Source of the DNA: Bartonella kosoyi
Lineage (GTDB): Bacteria; Pseudomonadota; Alphaproteobacteria; Rhizobiales; Rhizobiaceae
Reading direction: 5' to 3'
Assembly: GCF_003606325.2 (NCBI RefSeq)
Contig: NZ_CP031843.2
Location: 1,426,001 to 1,490,000 of the forward strand
DNA length: 64,000 nt
The translations under genes were made by a program, and so were the position numbers. The notes under the pieces are model-generated. The model worked only from the letters and a program-made list of their open reading frames with translations, was not told the DNA's origin and made no database searches. Positions 18,410-25,942 of the stretch are shown in pieces. Each line of letters begins with the position of its first letter. Positions within the stretch are counted from its first letter, which is position 1.

Positions 18410-19186
18410 TCACACCGCCGTTTGTTGTTCTTGTGATGGTAAAGAGTGTTCCGTTTCTACCTTTTGCTTGTTTTGTTTACTTTTCAAAAGATGTAACACC
18501 GTTTGTGCTTGTCCATTAGACATATCGTCAAGCTTTTCAACGTTTGCATAAGCAAGTATTTTTTCCTCTTCTGTTTGGGTTTGTGATATGAGGCTTCTGA
18601 TTTCATTGATCTGTTGTGGAACAGCAGATTTGATAGGCATGTTTCCATCTGTATCGTCTTCTTTGCTTGCTACATTAAGAAGCATTCCTAAGAGATATCT
18701 ACGTGCGTAGGTGATGGTGGAGCCTACCGATTGGATAGTTGATTTGCATCCTTTAACATCATAAGGAAATTTCCCTTCTGTTGATATTTTGTTTCCTGAA
18801 GGATGTGTCAACGTCATTTCTATGACGATAGTGTCATGACTTTGTTCTTTGATACGAGAAAACAAAGCGAAGTGGTATTTTGACAGAGTTTCCTTTACAG
18901 CATCAATATGTTGGTCAAGGGTCGCATATTGGCTATTTGTATGGGCATTCTTAGCGTTTTTATGTATTTTTTGATATTCCATTTGCATAGCAGAAAGATC
19001 AGAAACAAAGTATTGATAGTTTTGTCGTTCTATTTCTTTTTCTCGCAATGCGATAAGACGCTCGAGACGGTCCATATCGACGTCGTTTTCTAAGGCTCTT
19101 GTTAAAATAAGTTCCATAGCTGTAGATTTGACTTCACAATTGTTTGTTTTGTTTACTTCTGTTAAGTTCGTGTTTTGTTCATTCAT
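18410..19186 (-). CDS. ERF-family single-strand annealing protein
   Basis: Anneals complementary single strands made by the partner exonuclease. The ERF signature is clear: YQKIHKNAKN, YATLDQHIDAVKETLSKYHFAL, and KSTIQSVGSTITYARRYLLGMLL with EDDTDGN. I choose ATG 19186 (258 residues) because GGAGGAAAG lies just before it; a longer frame from 19231 has no ribosome site. The C-terminus is a polar linker. The gene is preceded by the ATTCAC dyad at 19210 and lies in the leftward operon from PL. Confidence 0.88.
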   Translation of the reverse strand: MNEQNTNLTEVNKTNNCEVKSTAMELILTRALENDVDMDRLERLIALREKEIERQNYQYFVSDLSAMQMEYQKIHKNAKNAHTNSQYATLDQHIDAVKETLSKYHFALFSRIKEQSHDTIVIEMTLTHPSGNKISTEGKFPYDVKGCKSTIQSVGSTITYARRYLLGMLLNVASKEDDTDGNMPIKSAVPQQINEIRSLISQTQTEEEKILAYANVEKLDDMSNGQAQTVLHLLKSKQNKQKVETEHSLPSQEQQTAV

Positions 19187-19209
19187 TTTGCTTTCCTCCA
19201 TTGCGCGCA

Positions 19210-19228
19210 ATTCACCCGTGGCGTGAAT
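19210..19228. promoter_or_regulatory. ATTCAC-N7-GTGAAT dyad, copy 2
   Basis: ATTCAC CCGTGGC GTGAAT, 24 bp upstream of the chosen ERF start. It agrees with the copy at 17700-17718 in both arms and 5 of 7 spacer bases. The same position ahead of two genes suggests a shared regulator. Confidence 0.55.
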
Positions 19229-19262
19229 CACGCTTGTGCTTAAAAGTTGTTTGGTTTGGTTG

Positions 19263-19634
19263 TTAAAAATTGAATTTCAGAGGCGGTATGATGTCATCAG
19301 TTTCTAATATTGATATAAATCTACGTCTATCATTAGACGTAAGTGCAATAAAGATTTTTTCTTTATCATTAGAAAATCGTCCTATTTCAAATCCAATACA
19401 TCTAAATACTTTGCTTACGTATGATGCATAGGTACATCTAGGTGTGTGATTTGACACCATTTTCTTAAAATTATCTTCACCTAAAAGGTCCTTCATGACG
19501 TCTTTAGGAATTATGGTATCTACATAGGGGTCATCTTCATATCCAGAGATAGTAATACAAAGTTCTCCGAGGTTTTGAGCACTTCTCACAACTGTCTGTA
19601 CACACCAAGTAGGTTTAATTTCATATTTATACAT
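19263..19634 (-). CDS. Hypothetical prophage protein, 123 aa
   Basis: I do not recognise this protein. It is a soluble-looking mix of strands and helices with a cysteine-containing centre (HTPRCTYASYVSKVFRCIGFEIGRF) and no transmembrane segment. It sits 3 bp after the third beta-helix gene and before the ERF gene in the leftward early operon, so it is probably expressed early. No enzyme motif is visible. Confidence 0.65.
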   Translation of the reverse strand: MYKYEIKPTWCVQTVVRSAQNLGELCITISGYEDDPYVDTIIPKDVMKDLLGEDNFKKMVSNHTPRCTYASYVSKVFRCIGFEIGRFSNDKEKIFIALTSNDRRRFISILETDDIIPPLKFNF

Positions 19635-19637
19635 GAT

Positions 19638-20108
19638 TTATTTTCTTTCGTTTGTTGTGATACGACTTTCTCCGCAGATCTCTGAATCTCCGTAAATTTT
19701 TGCGTCGCCATAAACTCTTGCATTGGGATAAACAATTGCATTTCCGTAAATCTGCGCATTTTCATAAATCACTGTACCGGAAACACATGCGTTGTCGTAG
19801 ATACGTGCATTATCGGAAACTTTAGCACCATTGGTAACCTGCGCATTACCAAAAACCTTGGCATTTTTACTAACTTGCGAGGCAACATCAACTATCGCAT
19901 TATCACAAACTACAGCATCATCATAAACAGCGGACAAACCACGAACCCAACAATTTCCATTATGCGAGAGGTTTCTTTCGTGCTCTACAAAACCACCTAA
20001 ATCACCAGCCTTTACATCTCCAAAATCTCTCAATGCACGAATGCGATAAGTTAACTTATTTCCGTATATCCAAGTTGTCTCATCAGTTAGTTCGTATTTT
20101 TTCACCAT
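19638..20108 (-). CDS. YdcK-like left-handed beta-helix protein, copy 3
   Basis: A 156-residue member of a three-gene tandem family. The N-terminal cap of about 50 residues (YELTDET..YRIRALRDFG, KAGDLGGFVEHERNLSHNGNCWV) is shared by all three. After it come hexapeptide-like repeats such as ARIYDN, AQIYGN and ARVYGD, which form a left-handed beta-helix in known families such as YdcK and acyltransferases. No catalytic histidine motif of an acetyltransferase is evident. It overlaps the previous copy by 7 bp. Function unknown. Confidence 0.75.
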   Translation of the reverse strand: MVKKYELTDETTWIYGNKLTYRIRALRDFGDVKAGDLGGFVEHERNLSHNGNCWVRGLSAVYDDAVVCDNAIVDVASQVSKNAKVFGNAQVTNGAKVSDNARIYDNACVSGTVIYENAQIYGNAIVYPNARVYGDAKIYGDSEICGESRITTNERK

Positions 20109-20503
20109 GCTTTTTCTCCAGTGGACATGATATCATCGCCATCAATATCCGCATCACGATAAATTTTTGCGTCACCATAAATACGTGCATTACCGGAAAC
20201 CGTTGCCATTCCATAAATTTCGGCAAAACCGTAAACATGTGCATTATGTTTAATTCGTGCACTACCATAAACTTCAGCATCATCATAAACTTGAGCATTA
20301 TCGTAAACGCAAGCACAAGATAAGACGAATGCATTACCACCTACCCAGCAATTACCATGATGCGATAGGTTGTTTTCATGTTCTATAAAGCCGCCTAAAT
20401 TACCTTTTTTAATAACTCCAAAGTCTCTTAAAGCTCGGATACGGTGAAGAGTTACCCCTTTAAACTCAGCTTTCTCATCTGTAAGTTCGTACTTCTTTTC
20501 CAT
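20102..20503 (-). CDS. YdcK-like left-handed beta-helix protein, copy 2
   Basis: A 133-residue paralogue with the same cap (KKYELTDEKAEF, HRIRALRDFGVIKKGNLGGFIE, NNLSHHGNCWV) and a shorter run of repeats such as AQVYDDAEVYGSA and AEIYGMATVSGNA. It starts within the stop of copy 1 (TAATG overlap) and overlaps copy 3, so the three are translationally coupled. The N-terminus is the most conserved part and the repeat number differs, as expected when helices grow or shrink by whole turns. Confidence 0.75.
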   Translation of the reverse strand: MEKKYELTDEKAEFKGVTLHRIRALRDFGVIKKGNLGGFIEHENNLSHHGNCWVGGNAFVLSCACVYDNAQVYDDAEVYGSARIKHNAHVYGFAEIYGMATVSGNARIYGDAKIYRDADIDGDDIMSTGEKAW

Positions 20504-21042
20504 TAGTTTGCTCCAGTGGATATTCTGCTATTGCCGCCAATCCAATCTTCATAACGTAAATCCGCATTACCATAAATTTTTACATTTCCGTAAATGTGTG
20601 TATTACCGCCAACTTTTGCATTTCCATAAACGCTTGCCTTATCGTAAACACGTGCTTCACAATAAACATGAGAATTGCCATAAACATGTGCATGATCAAA
20701 AACTTTAGTGTCGCCGTAAACGTATGCATCACCGTAAATTTCCGCATAATTGTAAACGTATGCTTCATCAGAAACGAGTGCATCTCCATAAACCCGCGCA
20801 TCACCATAAACATAGGCATAACCGGAAATATGTGCATTTTGATAAACACGAGCATTATCATAAACCCTAGCATAATCTCCAACCCAACAATCGCCCCCAT
20901 GACTAAGATTGCCTTCCTTTTCAATAAAACCGCCAAGGTCACCTTTTTTGACATTTCCAAAATCTTTTAAGGCACGTATGCGGTAAAGCGTGTGTCCTCC
21001 AACTTCATCCATTTCATCAGTCAATTCGTACTTCTTTTCCAT
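20503..21042 (-). CDS. YdcK-like left-handed beta-helix protein, copy 1
   Basis: The longest paralogue (179 residues) and first of the three. The cap MEKKYELTDEMDEVGG, YRIRALKDFGNVKKGDLGGFIE and NLSHGGDCWV is followed by about 18 hexapeptide repeats (for example ARVYGD, AYVYGD, AHVYGN, AKVGGN) from residue 57 to 165. Such a regular rod is seen in YdcK-type and phage proteins of unknown role. An AAAGGAAAT ribosome site precedes it. Its regular codon pattern also leaves long open frames on the other strand, which I regard as shadows. Confidence 0.78.
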   Translation of the reverse strand: MEKKYELTDEMDEVGGHTLYRIRALKDFGNVKKGDLGGFIEKEGNLSHGGDCWVGDYARVYDNARVYQNAHISGYAYVYGDARVYGDALVSDEAYVYNYAEIYGDAYVYGDTKVFDHAHVYGNSHVYCEARVYDKASVYGNAKVGGNTHIYGNVKIYGNADLRYEDWIGGNSRISTGAN

Positions 21043-21135
21043 GGTTTATTTCCTTTAAGTTGACTCTCCCTTTGCCGCTCTTTCTCAAGAACGGCATTGG
21101 TTTGTGTTGTAATTTTTTGAGAAAAGAGGGGGCTT

Positions 21136-21543
21136 TTAAAAACCCTTTATGTAGTATGATGAATAGTTAGGAATGACATCACAAAGACGCAACTTGTTTT
21201 GTTCTTCATAAGTCCCGTAGATCTCATCATTATATTTTTCGTCTGCTAACTCAGATAAAAGATCGTGGTAAGCATTACTTTCACCTACAAAGTAATGAAC
21301 CTCACTATCCTCATAGAGATCTTCAATATTTGCTTCTACATATGCTTCTGCAATATCTTCAGAGATATCTTCACAACTCTTCTCAGAAGGATTGATGCGA
21401 AAGATTTGGATTGCATCATCTACCTCATCAACAATGCTTAAAACTTGGCTTGCATCAAGTGGTCCAGACTCTGCAATGTATTGCTCTTTATCGTAGGCAA
21501 CTAATAAAATTTCATCGGAATGAATGAGAATTGGCTTATCCAT
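21136..21543 (-). CDS. Acidic early protein, 135 aa, unknown
   Basis: First gene of the leftward operon, directly behind promoter PL. Strongly acidic (many Asp and Glu, for example SEKSCEDISEDIAEAYVEANIEDLYEDSE), without transmembrane or DNA-binding motifs that I can see. A strong GGGAGGGG ribosome site precedes ATG 21543. The position matches where phages place antitermination, anti-repressor or host-takeover genes, and the acidic charge fits a DNA mimic or protein inhibitor, but this is speculation. Confidence 0.7.
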   Translation of the reverse strand: MDKPILIHSDEILLVAYDKEQYIAESGPLDASQVLSIVDEVDDAIQIFRINPSEKSCEDISEDIAEAYVEANIEDLYEDSEVHYFVGESNAYHDLLSELADEKYNDEIYGTYEEQNKLRLCDVIPNYSSYYIKGF

Positions 21544-21598
21544 AATTTCCCCTCCCTAACGCCTCTTGGCGATTGTTTGCGCGTGGTTTATGGATATA

Positions 21599-21627
21599 TT
21601 AGTACATTATGAACGATATATAGTCAA
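21599..21627 (-). promoter_or_regulatory. Leftward early promoter PL
   Basis: Read on the minus strand: -35 TTGACT (21622-21627), 17-bp spacer, -10 TACTAA (21599-21604). It faces the recombination and integrase operon. An operator overlaps each end. Confidence 0.6.
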
Positions 21628-21641
21628 GTACATAATGTACT
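21601..21641. promoter_or_regulatory. Left operators of the prophage repressor
   Basis: A perfect 15-bp dyad AGTACAT-A-ATGTACT at 21627-21641 and an imperfect copy at 21601-21615 (AGTACAT-T-ATGAACG). They flank and overlap PL. Related dyads occur at 22408-22422 and 22466-22480 on the other side of the repressor gene, so the repressor encoded between them probably binds all four. Confidence 0.65.
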
Positions 21642-21788
21642 ATTTTTTTAAAAAAAAGTAAAAAATGACGAATCATTGCCTAATTTAGGGAATCAAAAAT
21701 CTGTAGTTGACTGATAAAAATCAATCAAATTCGTTTCAATCTTTTGATAGTATCTAATTAATAATGTGAACGAAGAAGCGTATTCTGT

Positions 21789-22421
21789 TTACATATCAAG
21801 AATAGTACGTCGTACACGACCTATTATAGAGATAGAACCTTCAAGTTTTGGAGCTTTTATTGTTTTGTCGTATGAAGCAGGCTGAAAAGGCGGATCATCA
21901 TTAGGTCTGTATCGTTTATATGTCGCTTGTCCAGATTCATCTGCAATTACATAGCAGGCATTAGGTACAAGTTTTTTGTCTCGCATATTTACAAATATTA
22001 TAGAATCTGGAGGGCTAATTTTATTCATAGATGCGCCATCTACACGCAAAGCAATCCATTCACCGGCGGGAAGATTAATAGCCTCTGTTATAGGACAATC
22101 TGAAAAGTCCATTATCCCATCTTGCTCGCTTAACTCTCCAGCACTAATCCATGAAACGAGAGGAATGCTTATATTGAGGCTTGGATTTTCTTGAGGAGAT
22201 TCACCATACAAAATCCATCCCGGATCTACATTAAATACTTGTCCATAGAGCTCTGCTATTTGGCGTGAAATACCACGATTTCCATTTTCGTGACTAATTA
22301 GGGTATTTTGATTAAGAGCTGGTATAGCGCGCGCAGCTTCGCTTGGTGTTGCATATCCAGCATTTTTACGCGCTATTTTAAGTCTATCTTTTGGCAAATA
22401 AGTCATCTGTACATTATCCAC
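21789..22421 (-). CDS. cI-like prophage repressor (HTH plus S24 peptidase)
   Basis: Keeps the lytic promoters off. The N-terminal helix-turn-helix is at about residues 11-52 (LKIARKNAGYATPSEAARAI...ISHENGNRG). The C-terminal S24/LexA-type domain has the cleavage dipeptide Ala94-Gly95 (WISAGEL), catalytic Ser131 (VDGASMN) and Lys169 (ATYKRY), so RecA-stimulated self-cleavage after DNA damage is expected. The longest frame starts at GTG 22421; ATG 22406 is an alternative and both lack a ribosome site, so translation from a leaderless message is possible, as for lambda cI. Confidence 0.9.
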   Translation of the reverse strand: MDNVQMTYLPKDRLKIARKNAGYATPSEAARAIPALNQNTLISHENGNRGISRQIAELYGQVFNVDPGWILYGESPQENPSLNISIPLVSWISAGELSEQDGIMDFSDCPITEAINLPAGEWIALRVDGASMNKISPPDSIIFVNMRDKKLVPNACYVIADESGQATYKRYRPNDDPPFQPASYDKTIKAPKLEGSISIIGRVRRTILDM

Positions 22422-22480
22422 TATTTTTTTAATTCATTGTGTACGATTTTATCTTGATTTAAAATTGTACGTAATGTACT
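22408..22480. promoter_or_regulatory. Right operators of the prophage repressor
   Basis: Two dyads related to the left operators: 22408-22422 (TGTACAT-T-ATCCACT), overlapping the repressor start, and 22466-22480 (TGTACGT-A-ATGTACT), overlapping the rightward -10 box. A half-site GTGTAC lies between them at 22439-22444. Confidence 0.6.
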
Positions 22481-22482
22481 AT
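22454..22482 (+). promoter_or_regulatory. Rightward early promoter PR
   Basis: -35 TTGATT (22454-22459), 17-bp spacer, -10 TACTAT (22477-22482). Transcription would begin near 22489, which is also an ATG of the next gene, so that gene may be leaderless. Confidence 0.6.
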
Positions 22483-22488
22483 TTTGTC

Positions 22489-22863
22489 ATGGTTAATGAT
22501 TTTTGTGTCAAAAGTTTGATGGAGTCTTGGGGATCTATACGCCAATTTGCAAAGGAAGTTGGTTGTAGCTATGAGGCTGCGCGTAAAATGCGCGATCGCA
22601 ATAGTATTTCTCCAAAATACTGGAATATGATTATTCAGTTGTCTAAAGCAAAAGGACTATCTTGGGTTACACTAGATTGGTTTCTTCATAATTATGGGAG
22701 CAAATCCCATAGAGTTATTTGTTCAATGACAAAACGAAGAAAAGATACATTTCATCTAGTGGAGAAAGTTAGTGCACTAAATGAATCACAAACAGTAATG
22801 CCTTCTCATATTACTGCTTCTACAGAAAAGAATGAACATCAACAGCATCATTCACACTCTTAA
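22489..22863 (+). CDS. Cro-position DNA-binding protein
   Basis: First gene rightward of the repressor. The N-terminal part SWGSIRQFAKEVGCSYEAARKMRDRNSISPKYW has the spacing of a small helix-turn-helix (helices around AKEVG and YEAARKMRDR), so it probably acts as the Cro-like or early regulator. The C-terminal half is polar and ends histidine-rich. Three in-frame starts exist (22465, 22489, 22519). I choose 22489 because it falls at the expected transcription start; ATG 22519 is the shortest that keeps the helix-turn-helix. No clear ribosome site is seen. Confidence 0.7.
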   Translation: MVNDFCVKSLMESWGSIRQFAKEVGCSYEAARKMRDRNSISPKYWNMIIQLSKAKGLSWVTLDWFLHNYGSKSHRVICSMTKRRKDTFHLVEKVSALNESQTVMPSHITASTEKNEHQQHHSHS

Positions 22864-22906
22864 ACAGGCAAAAATAAAGAGCTCAAATTAATTTAAGGGG
22901 GGGATT

Positions 22907-23386
22907 ATGATCACTAATGCACAAACCATTCTTTGTCTTGATCTAGGTACCAAGACTGGCTGGGCGCTTCGTGATGCAGATGGTTTTATCACAAGTGATA
23001 CAGAAGATTTTCAATCACGCCGTTTTGAAGGCGGTGGTATGCGTTATCTGCGCTTTAAGAAATGGCTTTCTGAACTAAAGAGGTCTGTTGATGAAATTGA
23101 TGCAGTGTATTTTGAAGAGGTACGTCGGCATGTGGGTACAGACGCTTCTCATGTTTATGGGGGCTTTCTAGCAACATTAACAGCTTGGTGTGAACATCAT
23201 CAGATACCGTATGAAGGCATTCCCGTTGGTACCATTAAGAAAGCGACGACAGGAAAAGGAAATGCTTCAAAAGAAGAAATGATTAAGGCAATGCGTGCAA
23301 AAGGTCACGCGCCTTGTGATGACAATGAAGCAGATGCTTTGGCAATTTTATATTTAAAGAAAGAAGGGGGTATGCATGTCCAGTAA
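22907..23386 (+). CDS. RuvC-like Holliday junction resolvase
   Basis: An RNase H-fold nuclease of the RuvC type, expected to resolve branched DNA from phage recombination before packaging. The 159 residues show the acidic set: Asp12 in LCLDLGTKTGWA, Glu70 in VYFEEV, and DDNEADALAIL with Asp138, Asp139 and Asp143. The central lysine-rich loop IKKATTGKGNASKEEM is usual for this family. A GGGGGG ribosome site precedes ATG 22907. It overlaps the next gene by 11 bp. Confidence 0.88.
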   Translation: MITNAQTILCLDLGTKTGWALRDADGFITSDTEDFQSRRFEGGGMRYLRFKKWLSELKRSVDEIDAVYFEEVRRHVGTDASHVYGGFLATLTAWCEHHQIPYEGIPVGTIKKATTGKGNASKEEMIKAMRAKGHAPCDDNEADALAILYLKKEGGMHVQ

Positions 23387-24521
23387 AATACCATGGACAA
23401 GGCTTTTTGCTGATAAATGGATTCTTGATCTCACTTATTTGTCTTCTATTGAAGGCAATATATATATGAGATTACGGTTGCAAATGCTTCACACAGGTGA
23501 ACCTCTTTTAAATAACATTAAGGTTTGGGCTAATTATACTGGCTATTCAGTAAAAGCATTTGTCAAAGCATTAGATGTTTTACAGAGTACGGGTCATATT
23601 ATTCGTTTAGCAGACGGTCGTTTATGGAATCTAGATGTTGAAGCAGAATTAAGTGATAGCGCCGGAAAATCAGAAGCGGCATCAAAAGCTGTTAGTGCTA
23701 GATGGAAAAAATCTAAAGAAAAAGACGTAAAGCATAATACGAAATCTATACAAGCTAAATACGAAGGCGATACGAATTCTATACGGAATGAATACGAAAG
23801 CGATACGGAAACGATACCATATAACATTAACAATAACATATATAATAAAAAAACTAATACTATCGTATTAGCAAAAAAAGAAACTGATTTTGAAGATTTA
23901 GAAACAACCGATTTGGTTGAAGAGTCAATCGAGGTTGATGCTCTCAAAAGCCAATCAGAACAAATCGAAACGGTAGCAGATAACCAACCATCCCTTCACG
24001 AGCAAGCAAGCGTTCCTAAGAAAGCCAAGCGGTCAAAAGCTAATCGGGGTTGTCGATTGCCTGCGGATTTTGAACCCGATTACGACTTTGCAATCGAAGA
24101 GGGCTTGCCTCCAGAGCGTGTGAAAGTGGAAATCGCAAAGTTTCGAGATTACTGGCATTCAAAAGCTGGAGCAAATGCAACCAAAATCGATTGGCAAGCA
24201 ACGTGGCGTAACTGGGTGCGAAAGGCTATCGAAAATTTAGAAAAAACAAAAAACACGAACAACAATGGTGAAAACAATGGAAACTTTTCAAAAGATCAGA
24301 AAACTTGTGGTGGTACCGGAGAGACAATCCGTAACCTTATCCGTGAAGCAGGATTTAGTGAATCCACTTCAAAACATTGCACAACAGATGGCGCAATACG
24401 TCACAAAGGAGTATCCGTGGACCTTGATCAGTGGCATGAAATTGACACCAGTACTGGAGGAACAAGCTTTCGGAGTGTATCAGACAGTCCAAAACTTGCT
24501 TACCTTGAAAGCGTCTGTTGA
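23376..24521 (+). CDS. DUF1376-type phage replication protein
   Basis: A 381-residue protein. The N-terminal 100 residues (PWTRLFADKWILDLTYLSSIEGNIYMRLRL, landmark SSIEGNIYMRLRLQML) fit the DUF1376 / YdaU-type replication initiator region. A long charged linker follows. A second conserved block around residues 235-290 (RLPADFEPDYDFAIEEGLPP...DWQATWRNWVRKA) resembles DnaT-like ends. The last 80 or so residues overlap the next gene out of frame and look unlike the family, so a frameshift near 24270 is possible. Early gene, probably for replication initiation or helicase loading. Confidence 0.75.
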   Translation: MSSKIPWTRLFADKWILDLTYLSSIEGNIYMRLRLQMLHTGEPLLNNIKVWANYTGYSVKAFVKALDVLQSTGHIIRLADGRLWNLDVEAELSDSAGKSEAASKAVSARWKKSKEKDVKHNTKSIQAKYEGDTNSIRNEYESDTETIPYNINNNIYNKKTNTIVLAKKETDFEDLETTDLVEESIEVDALKSQSEQIETVADNQPSLHEQASVPKKAKRSKANRGCRLPADFEPDYDFAIEEGLPPERVKVEIAKFRDYWHSKAGANATKIDWQATWRNWVRKAIENLEKTKNTNNNGENNGNFSKDQKTCGGTGETIRNLIREAGFSESTSKHCTTDGAIRHKGVSVDLDQWHEIDTSTGGTSFRSVSDSPKLAYLESVC

Positions 24522-24891
24522 AGATATTGCTGAGGCTCTTGATATGCTTGAAAGCGGTTTGACAATGAAAAAAGTTTCAAATCCAGAGGCACGTGCAAAG
24601 GCTTATATCACAGCTCTTAACGGCATTTCACTCTGGTCTTTGTTGCAAGCTGTTAAAAATCTTATACGGGGAGAAGCCAAAGGCATGTCAACAACCTTTG
24701 TCCCCTCTTGTGCTGATCTTGTGCAGTATTGTCGCGATTTAGAAAGCGGGCTTTATGGCACTGCTGAGAAAGTTTTTATCGCTGTTGAAAATACGCGTAA
24801 CCTAGCCTTAGGAGGCAAGCGCATTTCATTCATGAGAATAGGCAAGCCTAGTGAAGAGTGTCATGACAGTAGCAGTTCCAAAGCAGCCTAA
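24277..24891 (+). CDS. Prophage early protein, 204 aa, unknown
   Basis: Starts at ATG 24277 (METFQKIRKL), deep inside the previous gene (245-bp overlap). The central part, ASVEDIAEALDMLESGLTMKKVSNPEARAKAYITALNG (landmarks EDIAEALDMLE and NPEARAKAYITAL), resembles hypothetical proteins that follow replication genes in rhizobial phages. Helical, soluble, no catalytic motif that I recognise. The compact, conserved-looking sequence across the overlap suggests that this frame, rather than the other, is the real one there. Confidence 0.65.
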   Translation: METFQKIRKLVVVPERQSVTLSVKQDLVNPLQNIAQQMAQYVTKEYPWTLISGMKLTPVLEEQAFGVYQTVQNLLTLKASVEDIAEALDMLESGLTMKKVSNPEARAKAYITALNGISLWSLLQAVKNLIRGEAKGMSTTFVPSCADLVQYCRDLESGLYGTAEKVFIAVENTRNLALGGKRISFMRIGKPSEECHDSSSSKAA

Positions 24892-25012
24892 AAACAGCAA
24901 AATAGTGAAAAGTGCTGATCGTTTTGTAATTAGATATGCGTTTAAATCGATAAAAAGGCGCCGTACAAAGCGATTTAAAGATTTTATGATGAAAACCACA
25001 TCCGTAATATAA
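24863..25012 (+). CDS. Small basic protein, 49 aa
   Basis: A short frame overlapping the end of the previous gene by 29 bp, with a GAAGAG ribosome site before ATG 24863. The product is very basic (KSIKRRRTKRFKDFMMK near its end). Tight packing with the previous gene and the ribosome site support it as a gene; I know no homologue. It might bind nucleic acid. Confidence 0.45.
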   Translation: MTVAVPKQPKNSKIVKSADRFVIRYAFKSIKRRRTKRFKDFMMKTTSVI

Positions 25013-25026
25013 AACGCTCTGTACGG
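24961..25026. repeat. Imperfect inverted repeat, 12-bp arms
   Basis: CCGTACAAAGCG at 24961-24972 and CGCTCTGTACGG at 25015-25026 match as an inverted repeat in 11 of 12 positions with a 42-bp spacer. The left arm lies in the small basic gene and the right arm just before the next gene. Purpose unknown. Confidence 0.5.
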
Positions 25027-25071
25027 TCAAATTTGAGATAAATAAACCTATTGGTAAAAATAGGAATTAAA

Positions 25072-25539
25072 ATGGAAATATTAAAACGACGATTCTTTAA
25101 AAAACGTAAACAGCCTATGCAAGTAATGCACAAAAAATTTATTGCAACGGCTGTTGGGTATGTTCCTTGGGGAGATGGGGCGGCAGAGTATTTTTACAAT
25201 CTCTACGAATATGAAGATGGCACAAGAGAGTGTGAAAAGTTTGACGGCGGTCAGTATTACATCATACCAGAAAATGCAGATTTTAGCACCAAAGCGCAAG
25301 TAAAAGCATGGGTTTACGGGGGCGCTATTCCTACAAGCGTATTGAGTTATGAAGCGTTAATAGACAGTGCAAATAAGAAGATAGAAAAGCACGGTCAAGA
25401 TACACTGATTTGTGAGATTACAGATGATGGTGAGATAGGGTACCCATTGTCTTGTGATGAAATGGACCGTGAACTAGAAAAAGCACTTGATATTCAATTG
25501 AGTAGATACAAAAAAAGAAAACAAAATACAAAACATTAA
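25072..25539 (+). CDS. Hypothetical prophage protein, 155 aa
   Basis: I do not recognise this protein. ATG 25072 follows an AGGAATT ribosome site; an upstream TTG at 25051 is unlikely. The N-terminus is basic (KRRFFKKRKQ), the middle has a strand-rich part (FIATAVGYVPWGDGAAEYFYNLYEYEDG) and the C-terminus is charged helical. No membrane segment. It is the last rightward gene before the BrnTA module. Confidence 0.6.
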   Translation: MEILKRRFFKKRKQPMQVMHKKFIATAVGYVPWGDGAAEYFYNLYEYEDGTRECEKFDGGQYYIIPENADFSTKAQVKAWVYGGAIPTSVLSYEALIDSANKKIEKHGQDTLICEITDDGEIGYPLSCDEMDRELEKALDIQLSRYKKRKQNTKH

Positions 25540-25636
25540 TCAAAGAAGCAAAACAGATTTTAGCAAGACCAATTGTAAAAGCGGCTTAGTTTTTTAATAT
25601 AACTCTCTAATCCTTGCTTTTTAGAGGAGGGAGAGG

Positions 25637-25942
25637 TCAACGCATTGAACGAAGCATAGCATCACGTAAAATGGCGTTAATCCGCGTCTGGTAGCCTTTT
25701 CCTTGACTCTTAAGCCATGCTAATACGTCTGAATCTACACGCACTGTTGTGATAGTTTTCGTTGGTTTATAGAATGGATTACGAACAGCATTTTTCCAGA
25801 ATGCATCATCTAATGTTGGAATATCACTATGATCAATTGCACTGTCCGGCATTGCCGCTAGTTCATCAATTTCAACCCTTTGTTTATCCGTCAAAGGCGA
25901 TAAATTACCTACGTCAATCTCATAACGAAATTTCTTCTTCAT
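25637..25942 (-). CDS. brnA: BrnA-family antitoxin
   Basis: Antitoxin of the BrnTA module. The 101 residues end in a ribbon-helix-helix-like DNA-binding part with TKTITTVRVDSDVLAWLKSQGKGYQTRINAILRDAM (landmarks VRVDSDVLAWLK and GKGYQTRINAIL), the BrnA signature. The N-terminal half wraps the toxin in known pairs. It overlaps the end of brnT by 23 bp and is translated second, so supply is coupled to the toxin. Confidence 0.9.
   Translation of the reverse strand: MKKKFRYEIDVGNLSPLTDKQRVEIDELAAMPDSAIDHSDIPTLDDAFWKNAVRNPFYKPTKTITTVRVDSDVLAWLKSQGKGYQTRINAILRDAMLRSMR

Noticed and set aside
20508-20970. Long frames on the opposite strand of the beta-helix genes
   Set aside because: The hexapeptide periodicity keeps several frames open; the coding strand has ribosome sites, overlaps and a conserved cap.
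20083-21042. CRISPR-like array
   Set aside because: The regular repeats are protein hexapeptide codons without constant repeats and unique spacers.
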